Source: Betaproteobacteria bacterium
Lineage (GTDB): Bacteria; Pseudomonadota; Gammaproteobacteria; Burkholderiales; SHXO01
Assembly: GCA_009693245.1 (NCBI GenBank)
Contig: SHXO01000013.1
Coordinates: 1 to 44,909, forward strand
Length of the DNA stretch: 44,909 nt
Reading direction: 5' to 3'
Part shown: positions 1 to 9,071 of the stretch, piece by piece
How the letters are laid out: each line of letters opens with the position of its first letter
How positions within the stretch are numbered: the first letter of the stretch is position 1
Notes under the pieces: generated by a model
Seen by the model: only the letters and a program-made list of their open reading frames with translations
The model's database searches: none
Told to the model about the DNA's origin: nothing
Position numbers and translations under genes: made by a program

Positions 1-95
1 CGGCTGAAAGCGACGCTTCCTTCGATGAATGTCGTACCCACAATCAAACACTCGATCCGTGTCTGCTGCCGCTTGGATGCTTCCTTCTTAAACAT
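1..95 (-). CDS. bactofilin family protein, N-terminal fragment
   Basis: The first 31 codons of a gene that runs off the left edge. The ATG at 95 is preceded by a perfect AGGAGG (101-106) at good spacing. The start reads MFKKEASKRQQTRIECLIVG and goes on with TTFIEGSVAFS, which resembles the short leader and first beta turn of bactofilins (DUF583), polymer-forming cytoskeletal proteins with a right-handed beta-helix. Its ribosome-binding site overlaps the stop codon of the DUF6776-like gene upstream, so the two are probably co-transcribed. Only the N-terminus is visible, so the family call rests on little sequence. Confidence 0.6.
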   Translation of the reverse strand, partial: MFKKEASKRQQTRIECLIVGTTFIEGSVAFS

Positions 96-104
96 ACTAA
101 CCTC

Positions 105-836
105 CTATGTCATTGAGGCGGCTTGAGACGAATAAGGTGTTTCTTTGCCTGCCTCGTAGATGCGCGCTTCGACACGAGTAATTTTTGCCTCCGGCGGGAC
201 CTTGAACACCCCCTCGATGCGCTGGAAAAACTTGAACCCCAAGGTGTAGGGTTGAGTTTTCTCTCCGGGTTTTGGGAATACCAGGGTTCGCTGAACTCCT
301 TTATCGACCAAATTGACCACTAACTCAATATGCCCCCGAAAATGCTCAGCCCGTTGTTTGGACTGAACCACCAAGAGCCGGTACCGGAACTCGCCGGGCC
401 CGCCCGTGCCACCGACAGTTAACCGCTGAACGCTGATCCCGGCGGAGTCTCTGCTAATCGCCTGGAAAAACCCCGGCTCTTCCTTGAGTGTAGCGTTTTG
501 CTCCGTCATGACTTTGAGTTGGTCAGACAGGGTTTGATGGGTCGCTCCATCAATCCGGACTTTTTGTTCGAGGGCGGCCAATTGCGTTCTAAGGTCCTGA
601 TTTTCCCGCTGAACTCTCGCGAGTGCCTGTTCCACGGTTTCACGTGTGGCGGCATTGGGATCGAACGGCTTGAAGGCAAAGGTTTGCCCTAAAAGGAACG
701 TGGCCCACGCCAAACCAACCACTATCACCACGGTTATGGCTATGAGGGCCCATCGCCAATACCAAGGCAACTGCGTATGAACCGCGACCCTCGGTGCGGA
801 TATCCCGAATTTTCTTGTGGCGGTAAGAAGTGCCAT
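105..836 (-). CDS. DUF6776-like membrane protein with coiled coil
   Basis: A 243-residue protein of unknown function. It has a short cytoplasmic tail, one membrane segment at about residues 26-50 (WRWALIAITVVIVVGLAW...), then a predicted coiled coil at about 65-120 rich in E, Q, R and L, and a beta-rich C-terminal domain (about 125-230) presumably in the periplasm. The architecture and the bactofilin gene immediately downstream match the DUF6776 proteins found beside bactofilins in Betaproteobacteria. A role in envelope organisation together with bactofilin is inference from that neighbourhood. The family assignment is from memory of the pattern, not from a search. Confidence 0.6.
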   Translation of the reverse strand: MALLTATRKFGISAPRVAVHTQLPWYWRWALIAITVVIVVGLAWATFLLGQTFAFKPFDPNAATRETVEQALARVQRENQDLRTQLAALEQKVRIDGATHQTLSDQLKVMTEQNATLKEEPGFFQAISRDSAGISVQRLTVGGTGGPGEFRYRLLVVQSKQRAEHFRGHIELVVNLVDKGVQRTLVFPKPGEKTQPYTLGFKFFQRIEGVFKVPPEAKITRVEARIYEAGKETPYSSQAASMT

Positions 837-1063
837 TATCCTTGCAACGTCTTCATTTTCAGGCCGGCCAGCGGGCAGCGGGTCAATTACACGGGGATGT
901 CATGGTTCACCAGTATCCATAACCAGGCCAGCAGGTCCGAGGTAGGCACGGCGCATGCCACGTTGTGCATATGCACGAGTCATTAACCCCTAAGCCGGTG
1001 TAGCCAGAACCAAAATCGTTCAGCTACCCCTGCGCTATCCACCTATTCACGATAGATACAAAC

Positions 1064-1090
1064 AAAAAAGCCGCCCATGGGCGGCTTTTT
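1064..1090 (-). terminator. Rho-independent terminator after rpsI
   Basis: A GC-only stem GCCGCC/GGCGGC around CATG (1070-1085) is flanked by A5-6 on one side and T5 on the other. Read on the minus strand the hairpin is followed by a T-tract (1064-1069), as expected for termination of rplM-rpsI, whose stop lies only about 20 bases upstream. The flanks are symmetrical, so it could also stop transcription arriving from the other direction. The remaining bases up to 836 (837-1063) show no gene I can support; argC, often placed after rpsI in related genomes, is not here. Confidence 0.9.
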
Positions 1091-1106
1091 GAGATTTGCT
1101 CGATAT

Positions 1107-1502
1107 CTACCGCTTCGAGAATTGCTTCCGGCGGCGTGCCTTGTGGAAGCCAACTTTTTTGCGCTCCACTTCACGCGCGTCACGGATAACCAGCCCCGCC
1201 TTGCGCAGAGCAGGCTTCAATGCGGCATCGTAGTTCACCAACGCGCGGGCGATTCCATGGCGCACCGCCCCCGCCTGGCCGCTTTCTCCGCCCCCAGACA
1301 CATTGACGGAAATGTCGAAGGTCGTAAGGTGGTTAGAGACTTGAAGGGGCTGGCGAACAATCATCCTACCGGTTTCTCTGGAGAAAAACTCATCTACCGG
1401 CCTTCCATTAACGACAATTCCACCCGCTCCCGCGCGCAGATACACACGGGCCACCGACGTCTTACGCCGTCCCGTGCCGTAATAGTTCTCTGGTGTTGCC
1501 AT
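1107..1502 (-). CDS. rpsI: 30S ribosomal protein S9
   Basis: 131 residues, the normal bacterial length. It begins [20 protein letters not shown] and ends in the diagnostic basic tail ...RRRKQFSKR, which reaches toward the P-site tRNA in the ribosome. The central GRPVDEFF and [19 protein letters not shown] segments are typical of S9. It lies 11 bases downstream of rplM, its usual partner, and is followed by a strong hairpin terminator, so the pair forms a closed two-gene operon. Confidence 0.98.
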   Translation of the reverse strand: MATPENYYGTGRRKTSVARVYLRAGAGGIVVNGRPVDEFFSRETGRMIVRQPLQVSNHLTTFDISVNVSGGGESGQAGAVRHGIARALVNYDAALKPALRKAGLVIRDAREVERKKVGFHKARRRKQFSKR

Positions 1503-1513
1503 ATGGATGCCTC

Positions 1514-1942
1514 TTATATCTTCAGTTCTCTGGGCTGCTGCGCAACATGCGGATGGTCGGTGCCTGGATACACCTTGAGTTTTCGAAACATCGCACTGCC
1601 CAGAGGGCCCTTGGGCAGCATGCCCTTGATCGCGATTTCTATCACTCGCTCCGGTGACTTGGCCTTCATCTCGGTGAAGGTGGCGGTGTGCATTTGACCT
1701 GGCTGTCCGCTATGCCGGTGGTAAGTCTTCGCCTCGGCCTTATTACCGGTCACTCGAATATGACTGGCGTTCACCACGACAATGTAATCGCCAGTGTCGA
1801 CGTGGGGCGTGTATTCAGGCTTATGCTTGCCGCGAAGGCGCTTCGCGACCTCGGTCGCGAGGCGGCCAAGCACGCGATCTTTCGCGTCCACGATCAACCA
1901 GTCGCGCCTTACTTCATGGGGTTTTGCCGAAAAGGTCTTCAT
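1514..1942 (-). CDS. rplM: 50S ribosomal protein L13
   Basis: 142 residues, exactly the usual length. It begins [20 protein letters not shown], contains the [22 protein letters not shown] and GDYIVVVNA segments and ends with the PHVAQQP region of L13. It is an early-assembling large-subunit protein. It is the first gene of the rplM-rpsI operon and has an ATG start; a sigma70-like promoter lies about 40 bases upstream. Confidence 0.98.
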   Translation of the reverse strand: MKTFSAKPHEVRRDWLIVDAKDRVLGRLATEVAKRLRGKHKPEYTPHVDTGDYIVVVNASHIRVTGNKAEAKTYHRHSGQPGQMHTATFTEMKAKSPERVIEIAIKGMLPKGPLGSAMFRKLKVYPGTDHPHVAQQPRELKI

Positions 1943-1983
1943 TGGTACCCAGCAGAGAGCGTACAGCTTTGAAAAGGGCGCGC

Positions 1984-2013
1984 AGTGTAATTGATTGGGT
2001 GCAATGGTGTCAA
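1984..2013 (-). promoter_or_regulatory. sigma70-like promoter of rplM-rpsI
   Basis: On the minus strand a perfect TTGACA (2013-2008) is separated by 18 bases from TACACT (1989-1984), which matches four of six positions of the -10 consensus. It gives a leader of roughly 35-40 bases before the rplM start at 1942. The position is right for a ribosomal protein operon; no start site has been measured. The rest of the 236-base gap to the divergent protease gene shows no other gene. Confidence 0.6.
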
Positions 2014-2178
2014 AGCCGATTATTTCGCCTCATCTGCGATGGCAACCCTTGTAATGCTGCGGCCTCTTCCCGGCCCCTACTTTTTCCCTTTTCTTTGGCC
2101 ATAGCCATATTGCATAATCAAAGGTTTAGGGGATGACTCCATCCTTGGCTTAATTCCCTCTCTCAAGGTTTTCCTGAT

Positions 2179-3354
2179 ATGAATAAGCTTTGGCTCATTT
2201 TCGCACAGTGTGTGACCGTGGCGCTGGCTCTGTTACTCGTGGTCACCACTTTGCGCCCCGACCTCCTGCCAGTCCGCACGATGGGCTCGGGCAACAGCGT
2301 CGTGACGATTCGTGAGAGCGGAGCGGCGGGCTCCGGAGGCACAGCCACGTCGTCATCGGTTTCCTATCATGGAGGCGTGAGGGCAGCTGTTCCCTCCATA
2401 GTCAATATCTTTACCAGCAAGGAGATGCGGCGCCCGAAGCATCCCCTCATGGACGACCCCTTATTCCGCCGCTTTTTCGGCGAACCAGAAAGCGAGGCGC
2501 AGCGATCCTCCAGTCTAGGATCGGGGGTCATCGTGGGCGTGGAGGGCTATGTGATTACCAACAACCATGTGGTGGAGGCGGCCGACGAAATTCAAGTGGC
2601 CCTGAACGACGGCCGGCAAGCTCTGGCCAAGGTCGTGGGCGTGGATCCTGAAAGCGATCTTGCGGTGCTCAAGATCAATTTGGGCGACTTGCCCGTGGTC
2701 ACCTTCGCGCAATCGGACAAGCTCCAGGTTGGCGATGTGGTACTGGCCATTGGTAATCCGTTTGGCGTGGGACAGACAGTCACGATGGGGATCGTGAGCG
2801 CCTTGGGGCGTAGCCACCTGGGAATCAATACATTCGAGAACTTCATTCAAACGGATGCCGCAATCAATCCGGGGAACTCGGGTGGGGCGCTCATCGACGC
2901 CTCGGGGCACCTCGTCGGGATCAATACCGCCATCTACTCGGGAACTGGCGGATCCATGGGAATCGGTTTCGCCATCCCCGTGAGCTTGGCGCGCCAAGTG
3001 ATGGAGCAGATCATTCAATCCGGCTCGGTGACACGAGGCTGGATCGGCGTGGGAGTGCAAGACCTGAATTCCGAGCTAGCGGAATCCTTCCAGCTTCCAG
3101 ATACGAAGGGCGTTCTGATCGCGAGCGTCATGCCGGGCAGCCCCGCGGCGAAATCTGGCATCCGGCCCGGAGACGTATTGCTATCGGTAGATGGGAAACC
3201 GCTCCCGGACAGCTCGGTCATTCTCAATGTCATTGCCGCGGTGGCACCAGGCAAGACAACCTCGGTGAAGTTGCTGCGCCATGGTAAACCCGTCGAGCTC
3301 AAAGTACTGGTCGGGAAAAGACCGGCGCCCCAGCCTCACGAGGAGGAAGAATAA
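2179..3354 (+). CDS. DegS-like trypsin-type serine protease with one PDZ domain
   Basis: 391 residues. An uncleaved N-terminal membrane anchor (about 5-24) is followed by a trypsin-like domain with catalytic H130 (TNNHVVE), D160 (ESDLAVLKI) and S234 (PGNSGGAL). A single PDZ domain covers about 285-375 (GSPAAKSGIRPGDVLLSVDG). One PDZ plus a membrane anchor is the DegS/AlgW layout, rather than the two-PDZ DegP/DegQ layout, so site-1 cleavage of an anti-sigma factor in the sigmaE envelope-stress pathway is the likely role. The protein acts in the periplasm. It converges on tatC with only 13 bases between the stops. Confidence 0.92.
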   Translation: MNKLWLIFAQCVTVALALLLVVTTLRPDLLPVRTMGSGNSVVTIRESGAAGSGGTATSSSVSYHGGVRAAVPSIVNIFTSKEMRRPKHPLMDDPLFRRFFGEPESEAQRSSSLGSGVIVGVEGYVITNNHVVEAADEIQVALNDGRQALAKVVGVDPESDLAVLKINLGDLPVVTFAQSDKLQVGDVVLAIGNPFGVGQTVTMGIVSALGRSHLGINTFENFIQTDAAINPGNSGGALIDASGHLVGINTAIYSGTGGSMGIGFAIPVSLARQVMEQIIQSGSVTRGWIGVGVQDLNSELAESFQLPDTKGVLIASVMPGSPAAKSGIRPGDVLLSVDGKPLPDSSVILNVIAAVAPGKTTSVKLLRHGKPVELKVLVGKRPAPQPHEEEE

Positions 3355-3367
3355 CGCACTTGCTGGG

Positions 3368-4117
3368 CTATTCTTGATATTCGGTACGGGCAGAGGAGGA
3401 GGAGCGAACCAGAATTGCGGCGACGATGATCCCGGCCTCGTACAAGATGCACAAGGGGAACGCCAGGAGAAGTTGGGACACCACATCGGGCGGGGTGACC
3501 ACGGCGGCGACGATGAACGCCGCGACGATGAAGTAAGGACGAATTTCCCTCAGTTTCTCGACAGTCACGAAACCGATCTTGACCAGCACGATCTGGGCGA
3601 TGGGAACCTCGAAGGTAACGCCGAAGGCCAAGAACATGGTGATGACGAAGCTCAGGTAATTCTCGATATCCGGCGCAACGGTGATGCTCTTGGGCGCGAA
3701 CGAATAAACGAACTTGAAGACCGTGTTGAAGACGAAGAAATAACAAAACGCCATGCCCAGATAAAACAGCAAGGTGCTTGCGATCACCAGCGGAAACACA
3801 AGCTTCTTTTCGTGGCTATAGAGCCCGGGGGCCACAAAGGCCCAGGCTTGGTACAAGATGTACGGTAGCGCGATCATGAAGGCCACCAGCAGAGCCACCT
3901 TGATAGGCACCAAGAACGGAGTCACCACGCCGGTGGCGATCATCTTGGTGCCCTCCGGCAAAGCCGTCATCATCGGAAACGCCAATAGGTCGTACAAGTC
4001 CGATGCCCAGAAGGCAATGCAAAGGAATACGATCAACAGCGCGAGCAAGGCGCGCACGAGGCGGTTGCGCAGCTCGATCAAATGGGAAAAGAACGACTCG
4101 CCGCTAAATTCACTCAC
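3368..4117 (-). CDS. tatC: Sec-independent protein translocase TatC
   Basis: 249 residues with six predicted membrane helices; this is the signal-peptide receptor of the twin-arginine translocase. The start SHLIELRNRLVRALLALL and the FVAPGLYSHEKK and VTFEVPIAQIVL segments are hallmarks of TatC. The start is GTG at 4117, matched to the conserved SEFSGESFFSHLIELR leader. It is the last gene of HIT-tatA-tatB-tatC, 36 bases after tatB. Two proteins in this window (the TRAP binding protein and MlaC) carry signals that could use this system. Confidence 0.98.
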   Translation of the reverse strand: MSEFSGESFFSHLIELRNRLVRALLALLIVFLCIAFWASDLYDLLAFPMMTALPEGTKMIATGVVTPFLVPIKVALLVAFMIALPYILYQAWAFVAPGLYSHEKKLVFPLVIASTLLFYLGMAFCYFFVFNTVFKFVYSFAPKSITVAPDIENYLSFVITMFLAFGVTFEVPIAQIVLVKIGFVTVEKLREIRPYFIVAAFIVAAVVTPPDVVSQLLLAFPLCILYEAGIIVAAILVRSSSSARTEYQE

Positions 4118-4153
4118 GGTGTTGCGCTATACACTCAATTGGATTGGAGGCAG

Positions 4154-4615
4154 TTACGCTTTGCGGCTGTCCGCGCCCGCGGAGGCATCTAGCCCAAGTT
4201 CTAACTGTGCAGATTGCGTTTCCACGGGGGCCGCCTCGGCGGCGGCATCCGAAGATGCTTGCTGGTAGGGCCAACCCGCCATGAGATTGACCCCCGATGC
4301 CGTTTGTTGAATGGCCTCTCCGGCCTTCTTGATTTCCTCGCCCGCGCCCGCGAGATCCTTTTGCGCCTCGCCAAAGGTTGCGGTCACGGAGCTTTGTATC
4401 CCCTTCGCCGCGGATTCGACTTCTGTCTGAATTTTCTTCAGATCCGCCAAATCCATCTCGCGGCTGATATCCGTCCTAACCTGCGTAACATAGCGTTGAA
4501 AGCGTCCGAGGAGATGCCCAGCGGTGCGCGCGACCCGTGGCAAGCGTTCGGGGCCGATCACGACCAACGCCACCACTCCGATGACGGCCAACTCCGAGAA
4601 TCCAATATCGAACAT
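4154..4615 (-). CDS. tatB: Sec-independent protein translocase TatB
   Basis: 153 residues. The N-terminal MFDIGFSELAVIGVVALVVI membrane helix is followed by GPERLPRVARTAGHLLGRFQRY, the amphipathic helix that identifies TatB and separates it from TatA. The long, variable, alanine-rich cytoplasmic tail (about 60-153) is normal for TatB. It pairs with TatC to bind twin-arginine signals at the inner membrane. It sits 33 bases after tatA on the same strand. Confidence 0.97.
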   Translation of the reverse strand: MFDIGFSELAVIGVVALVVIGPERLPRVARTAGHLLGRFQRYVTQVRTDISREMDLADLKKIQTEVESAAKGIQSSVTATFGEAQKDLAGAGEEIKKAGEAIQQTASGVNLMAGWPYQQASSDAAAEAAPVETQSAQLELGLDASAGADSRKA

Positions 4616-4648
4616 GGTCGGGGCGAGGAGAACTAGGCTTTGGAACGA

Positions 4649-4873
4649 TCAGGCTTTCGAGCGCTCTTTGACCTCGCCCTCGATGGTTTGCCCCGCCTTA
4701 TCCTCTTCGATCTTGGCTTGTAGCGTTTTATCCTCCTCGGTCTTCATGCCCTCCTTGAAGCCCTTGACCGCGCCGCCCAAGTCCGCCCCGATGTTGCGCA
4801 GCTTCTTGGTCCCGAAGATCAACAACACTACCACCAGCACGATCAACCAGTGCCAAATACTAAATGAACCCAT
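4649..4873 (-). CDS. tatA: Sec-independent protein translocase TatA
   Basis: 74 residues, normal for TatA. It begins [20 protein letters not shown], followed by [20 protein letters not shown], the hinge and amphipathic helix of the pore-forming subunit, and a short charged tail. A strong GGAGGAG ribosome-binding site precedes the ATG, consistent with TatA being the most abundant subunit. It lies 49 bases after the HIT gene and is followed by tatB and tatC. Confidence 0.98.
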   Translation of the reverse strand: MGSFSIWHWLIVLVVVLLIFGTKKLRNIGADLGGAVKGFKEGMKTEEDKTLQAKIEEDKAGQTIEGEVKERSKA

Positions 4874-4922
4874 TGCTCTCCTCCTTCGCTTTCACCTTCA
4901 CAAAACGCAACGCAAGAACGGT

Positions 4923-5273
4923 CTAGGTGCGATAAATCATGGCGGGCAAGGGCTGTTTACTACCCAGCACATGCAAATGGACGTGTGCCACTTCCTGGCG
5001 CCCTACTCTACCCGTGTTTACGATCAAACGAAATCCATCGTCCGACCCTTGCTCCTTCGCCAGCGTGGGGGCCAAGCACATCATCCGTCCCAGCGTGCTT
5101 GCGTGACGCTCCTCCACGACCGCCAGCGACTCCACGTGCTCTTTGGGAATCAAGAGGAAATGCACTGGCGCCACTGGGTGAATATCGTGAAACGCCAATA
5201 CCGCATCGTCCTCGTAGACTTTCCGGATGGGGATTTCGCCGCGAACTATCCTGCAAAAAATACAAGCATCCAT
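4923..5273 (-). CDS. HIT family nucleotide-binding protein
   Basis: 116 residues of the HINT branch of the histidine-triad superfamily, which hydrolyses purine nucleoside phosphoramidates. The triad HVHLH occupies residues 97-101, and the opening CIFCRIVRGEIP is typical, with C4 and C7. It sits between hisE and tatA, a position conserved across many Betaproteobacteria, which suggests stable co-transcription rather than a direct part in histidine synthesis. The substrate in the cell is unknown. Confidence 0.93.
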   Translation of the reverse strand: MDACIFCRIVRGEIPIRKVYEDDAVLAFHDIHPVAPVHFLLIPKEHVESLAVVEERHASTLGRMMCLAPTLAKEQGSDDGFRLIVNTGRVGRQEVAHVHLHVLGSKQPLPAMIYRT

Positions 5274-5327
5274 GCTGGCTTCCGCGCAAGTGAGGCGGGA
5301 GATAACCCCTGCCCCGAGTCCTAGGCC

Positions 5328-5651
5328 CTAAGTGCCGCGTGAAGCTTTCTCGTCAATTCCGGAAATCCCCTCTCTGCGCTGCAACTCGGCCAACACGTCG
5401 TCCGGGGCTAACCCGTGGTATGCGAGCAAAACCATGCTATGAAACCACAGATCGGCCACTTCACGAACGATGTGCAGTTTATCACCGTCTTTGGACGCGA
5501 GCAGGGTTTCGGCGCTCTCCTCGCCGATCTTCTTCAGAATCGCATCATGGCCCTTGCTGAAGAGTTTGGCCACGTAGGACGTGGAAGGATCCGCCTGTTT
5601 GCGGGATTCGATGGCCTGCGCCACCCGGAACAAAATGGTTTGATCGGTCAT
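5328..5651 (-). CDS. hisE: phosphoribosyl-ATP diphosphatase HisE
   Basis: 107 residues. It catalyses the second step of histidine synthesis, hydrolysing phosphoribosyl-ATP to phosphoribosyl-AMP. The all-alpha MazG-like fold is marked by [12 protein letters not shown] and [18 protein letters not shown], whose acidic residues bind magnesium. It is a separate gene from hisI, as in most Betaproteobacteria, and starts 10 bases after the hisI stop. It is the last his gene of the operon. Confidence 0.97.
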   Translation of the reverse strand: MTDQTILFRVAQAIESRKQADPSTSYVAKLFSKGHDAILKKIGEESAETLLASKDGDKLHIVREVADLWFHSMVLLAYHGLAPDDVLAELQRREGISGIDEKASRGT

Positions 5652-5661
5652 GGCGCCTCCT

Positions 5662-6051
5662 TCAGGGCCGGTAAATCTTCTCAGGGGCTTTGATCTGGGG
5701 ATCCACCACGCTCCATTCGCCGTTCTTCAGTTCGCGAAAAAAACAGCTTTCTCTCCCCGTGTGGCAAGCGATGCCGCCCGCTTGCTCCACGCGCAACAGA
5801 ATTACGTCGCCATCGCAGTCGAGGCGTATTGCCTTGACCTTTTGTACGTGCCCCGACTCCTCGCCCTTGCGCCAAAGCCGGTTCCTCGACCGGGACCAGT
5901 ACACGGCCTCGCCGGTTGTTACCGTAATCCGCAAGGACTCTTTGTTCATCCAAGCGAACATCAGGACGCGGCCTGTCGCGGCATCTTGGGCGATGGCGGG
6001 TAATAGCCCCTCCTCGGTCCACACGATTTCGTCTAGCCAATCGCCACTCAC
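5662..6051 (-). CDS. hisI: phosphoribosyl-AMP cyclohydrolase HisI
   Basis: 129 residues when started at the GTG at 6051, whose GTGA overlaps the hisF stop; the longer upstream reading frame is only the shadow of hisF. It opens the purine ring of phosphoribosyl-AMP. Diagnostic segments are [27 protein letters not shown] (metal-binding aspartates and cysteine) and [10 protein letters not shown] (zinc-binding cysteines). The translational overlap with hisF suggests coupled synthesis. Confidence 0.95.
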   Translation of the reverse strand: MSGDWLDEIVWTEEGLLPAIAQDAATGRVLMFAWMNKESLRITVTTGEAVYWSRSRNRLWRKGEESGHVQKVKAIRLDCDGDVILLRVEQAGGIACHTGRESCFFRELKNGEWSVVDPQIKAPEKIYRP

Positions 6052-6806
6052 AGGCGGACCTCGATTCCGCGTTGCGCCATATGGGCTTTGGCTTGCCCTA
6101 CCGTGTATTCGCCGTAATGAAAGATGCTGGCCGCGAGCACGGCATCGGCGCGGCCCGATAAAATCCCTTGGGCAAGGTGATCGAGATTTCCGGCGCCACC
6201 GCTGGCGATCACGGGTATTGGCACCGCATCGGAGACCGCACGCGTGAGCTCGATATCGAATCCATCCCGTGTTCCGTCGCGATCCATGCTGGTGAGTAGA
6301 ATTTCGCCCGCTCCCAGTGTACTTGCGCGCCGCGCCCACTCAATGGCGTCGCGCCCCGCGCTCTTGCGGCCTCCGTGCGTGAATACTTCCCAAGATGTCC
6401 CGGCTCGTCTCGCATCGATCGCCACCACGATGCATTGCGAGCCGACCTTGCCGCTCGTCTGCGCCACCAAGTCCGGATTGAGCAAGGCCGCGGTATTGAT
6501 GCTCACTTTGTCGGCGCCCGCATTGAGCAAGCGCCGCACATCCTCCACGGTGCGCACCCCACCGCCCACGGTCAGGGGAATGAACACCTGGGCAGCCACT
6601 TTCTCGATGATGCCGAGAATTAACCCACGCCCGTCCGAGCTGGCGGTGATGTCCAGGAAACACAGTTCATCAGCCCCTTGCTCATCGTAACGCCGCGCCA
6701 CTTCCACCGGGTCGCCGGCATCGCGCAGACCCACGAAATTGATGCCTTTGACCACGCGTCCTCGATCGACGTCCAGGCAGGGGATGATGCGTTTGGCCAA
6801 ACTCAT
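6048..6806 (-). CDS. hisF: imidazole glycerol phosphate synthase cyclase subunit HisF
   Basis: 252-residue TIM barrel. It joins ammonia from HisH with PRFAR to give imidazole glycerol phosphate and AICAR. The first catalytic aspartate is D12 in [16 protein letters not shown] and the second lies near residue 131 in the VVAIDARR strand; GGGVRT and ASGGAGN bind phosphate. It forms a heterodimer with HisH encoded nearby. It starts about 46 bases after the hisA stop. Confidence 0.98.
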   Translation of the reverse strand: MSLAKRIIPCLDVDRGRVVKGINFVGLRDAGDPVEVARRYDEQGADELCFLDITASSDGRGLILGIIEKVAAQVFIPLTVGGGVRTVEDVRRLLNAGADKVSINTAALLNPDLVAQTSGKVGSQCIVVAIDARRAGTSWEVFTHGGRKSAGRDAIEWARRASTLGAGEILLTSMDRDGTRDGFDIELTRAVSDAVPIPVIASGGAGNLDHLAQGILSGRADAVLAASIFHYGEYTVGQAKAHMAQRGIEVRL

Positions 6807-6852
6807 GGTCTTCGTTGGTAAGCTGCGCGCCCGCGCTTGGGCACGTGTGCGC

Positions 6853-7602
6853 TCAGGGGGTTTTGGGACTCAACTCGTCCGCTAATTTCTGCGCCTTGGC
6901 AAAATCCAGGGTGCCCTGATAGAGCGCGCGTCCGCTGATGGCACCGGTAACACCCTCGGATTCGATGCCACACAAGGCGCGAATATCTTCCAAACTGTTG
7001 ATGCCACCGCTGGCGATCACGGGTACGGAAAGCGCCTTGGCCAGCTCCAGCGTCGCGTCCACGTTGACGCCAGTCATCATGCCGTCGCGCCCAATGTCCG
7101 TGTAGATGATGGCCTCGACACCATAGTCTTGGAACTTCTTGGCCAGATCGATCACGTCGTGGCCGGTGACCTTGGACCACCCATCCACCGCAACCTTGCC
7201 ATCCTTGGCGTCTAGGCCCACCATGATGTGCCCAGGAAAGGCATAACAGGCGTCGTGCAGAAATCCCGGCGTCTTCACTGCCGCGCTGCCGATGATGACG
7301 TATTCGATGCCATCGTCGAGATAGCGCTCCACCGTGTCCAGATCGCGAATACCGCCTCCCAGTTGCACCGGAATCTCTTCTCCCAGAGCGCTCACGATGG
7401 CTTTGATGGCTGGCTCGTTCTTGGGCTTGCCCGCGAAGGCTCCGTTCAGATCCACGAGATGAAGCCTGCGGGCACCTTGGCTCGCCCAGACTTTTGCCAT
7501 GGCGGCCGGGTCTTCGGAGAACACCGTGGCACTGCCCATATCGCCTTGTTTGAGGCGAACGCAGTGCCCGTCCTTGAGATCTATTGCGGGAATGATGAGC
7601 AT
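6853..7602 (-). CDS. hisA: phosphoribosylformimino-AICAR ribotide isomerase HisA
   Basis: 249-residue TIM barrel that isomerises ProFAR to PRFAR. The start [20 protein letters not shown] has the first catalytic aspartate at D8, and [10 protein letters not shown] carries the second at about residue 130. GGGIRD and ASGGINS bind the two phosphates. Unlike the other his joints there is a 161-base gap upstream to hisH, without a gene; it contains a weak CCCCTATAAC box that could be a secondary promoter. Confidence 0.98.
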   Translation of the reverse strand: MLIIPAIDLKDGHCVRLKQGDMGSATVFSEDPAAMAKVWASQGARRLHLVDLNGAFAGKPKNEPAIKAIVSALGEEIPVQLGGGIRDLDTVERYLDDGIEYVIIGSAAVKTPGFLHDACYAFPGHIMVGLDAKDGKVAVDGWSKVTGHDVIDLAKKFQDYGVEAIIYTDIGRDGMMTGVNVDATLELAKALSVPVIASGGINSLEDIRALCGIESEGVTGAISGRALYQGTLDFAKAQKLADELSPKTP

Positions 7603-7763
7603 GGGATGTCGTACGGTCAGCGAGGCAAGGCAAGTACGCGGGAAGCATCACGCGCGGAGCGGATTACCATACTCGTGGTTCGCGAAGCGTTATAGGGGCG
7701 GGCCGAGTGCGTGCGCTGAGAAGTCGTGACGATAAGCAAGGGCATCATACAACAGTCCGGATC

Positions 7764-8408
7764 TTACGTGGCGCGCCCATCCCAACTCAAGAAATTGCCG
7801 AGCAGGCGTAGACCGGCCGCCTGGCTCTTCTCGGGATGGAACTGGACAGCGAATAAATTGCTTCTGGCCACCGCACAAGCTATGCGTGAAGCATAGGTCG
7901 TGCAACCCACGATGAGCGTCTCATCGGCGGGCACCGGGTAGTAGCTGTGCACAAAGTAGAACCGCGAGCCATTGACGATGCCTTCCCACAGCGGATGCGG
8001 CCGGGTGTGTTCCACCTCGTTCCAGCCCATGTGAGGCACCTTGAGTTTTTCGCCGCCGGGCGAACGCGCGTTAGCGGGAAATCGCACGACTTTGCCGGCG
8101 AGAAGCCCAAGGCCGGGTTGGTCTCCTTCCTCGCTTATGCCGAACAGCATCTGAAGACCGATGCATATTCCCAGGAAAGGTTTGCTGCGTGCCGCTTCGA
8201 TGACCGTTTCTCGCAATCCGCGCGCCTTCAGTTCGCGCATGCAATCGGGCATGGCCCCTTGCCCAGGAAAGATCACCCTTTCGGCGGCCGCAACCACATT
8301 GGCATCGCTCGTTACTTGGACGCTTCCATGGGAGGCCACGTGCTCAACGGCCTTGGCCACGGAGCGCAGATTGCCCATACCGTAATCGACGATCGCCACG
8401 TACGACAT
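7764..8408 (-). CDS. hisH: imidazole glycerol phosphate synthase glutaminase subunit HisH
   Basis: 214-residue class I glutamine amidotransferase that feeds ammonia to HisF. The nucleophile is C82 in FLGICIGLQMLF, and the catalytic His-Glu pair is in the QFHPEKS motif near the C-terminus. The N-terminal VAIVDYGMGNLRSV is typical. It begins 11 bases after hisB. Confidence 0.97.
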   Translation of the reverse strand: MSYVAIVDYGMGNLRSVAKAVEHVASHGSVQVTSDANVVAAAERVIFPGQGAMPDCMRELKARGLRETVIEAARSKPFLGICIGLQMLFGISEEGDQPGLGLLAGKVVRFPANARSPGGEKLKVPHMGWNEVEHTRPHPLWEGIVNGSRFYFVHSYYPVPADETLIVGCTTYASRIACAVARSNLFAVQFHPEKSQAAGLRLLGNFLSWDGRAT

Positions 8409-8419
8409 GGGGGATACGG

Positions 8420-9007
8420 CTAGAGCGCCCCCTTGGTGGACGGAAGCTGTCCCTGCATGCGCGGGTCGGGTTCGGCCGCCATGCGCAGCGCCCGCCCAAA
8501 GGCCTTGAACACGGTTTCGGCCTGGTGGTGGGCATTACGACCCTTCAGATTGTCGATGTGCAAGGTAACCAAGGCGTGATTGGCGAAGCCTTGAAAGAAT
8601 TCCCGGGTCAGATCCACATCGAACGCGCCGATCAAGCTGCGCGAAAAATCGATGTGGTATTCCAGTCCCGGCCGCCCCGATAGATCGACCACGACCCGGC
8701 TCAAGGCTTCGTCCAAGGGCACGTAGGCGTGGCCGTAGCGGCGTAGTCCCACCTTGTCGCCCACGGCCTTGGCGAAAGCCTGGCCCAGCGTGATTCCCAC
8801 ATCTTCGACGCTGTGGTGCGCGTCGATGTGCAAATCGCCCTTGGCGTCTATCTCCAGATCCATCAAACCATGGCGCGCCACCTGGTCGAGCATGTGATCT
8901 AAGAATCCGATCCCTGTCGATAATTTGGAACGGCCCGTGCCGTCCAGATTAAGCCTGGCCGAGATCTGCGTCTCGATGGTATTGCGAACTACCTGCGCTT
9001 CACGCAT
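8420..9007 (-). CDS. hisB: imidazoleglycerol-phosphate dehydratase HisB
   Basis: 195 residues, the monofunctional form without the histidinol phosphatase domain found in enterics. It dehydrates imidazole glycerol phosphate. The metal-binding histidine motifs are in [12 protein letters not shown] and [11 protein letters not shown] near the front and in the [19 protein letters not shown] stretch near the C-terminus. Its 5' neighbour is hisD, separated by a 64-base gap holding a hairpin and a TATAAT box; hisC, the usual gene here, is missing. Confidence 0.97.
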   Translation of the reverse strand: MREAQVVRNTIETQISARLNLDGTGRSKLSTGIGFLDHMLDQVARHGLMDLEIDAKGDLHIDAHHSVEDVGITLGQAFAKAVGDKVGLRRYGHAYVPLDEALSRVVVDLSGRPGLEYHIDFSRSLIGAFDVDLTREFFQGFANHALVTLHIDNLKGRNAHHQAETVFKAFGRALRMAAEPDPRMQGQLPSTKGAL

Positions 9008-9034
9008 GAAGGAACCTGTTGGGTATGCAACGCC

Positions 9035-9069
9035 ATTATAGGGGATCGAACGTAGCGCCAGCCGCTACG
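9035..9069 (-). promoter_or_regulatory. hairpin and TATAAT box between hisD and hisB
   Basis: Read on the minus strand, a 7-bp perfect stem CGTAGCG/CGCTACG with loop GCTGG (9069-9051) begins 3 bases after the hisD stop. It is followed by a perfect TATAAT (9040-9035) about 30 bases before the hisB start. The -35 region is weak. The TATAAT may serve as an internal promoter for hisBHAFIE, and the stem may stabilise or end upstream message. There is no T-tract, so an intrinsic terminator is unlikely. Confidence 0.35.
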
Positions 9070-9071
9070 CC

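Noticed and set aside
837-1063. Gap next to rpsI examined for argC, a tRNA or another small gene
   Set aside because: No cloverleaf, no family-like peptide and no clear start signal were found.
5662-6339. Long 225-residue reading frame at hisI
   Set aside because: Its first 96 codons are the antisense-free shadow of hisF in another frame; the GTG at 6051 gives the normal HisI length and N-terminus.
7603-7763. Gap between hisH and hisA considered as a lost gene or riboswitch
   Set aside because: No conserved peptide or riboswitch-like stem set is visible; only a weak TATAAC box.
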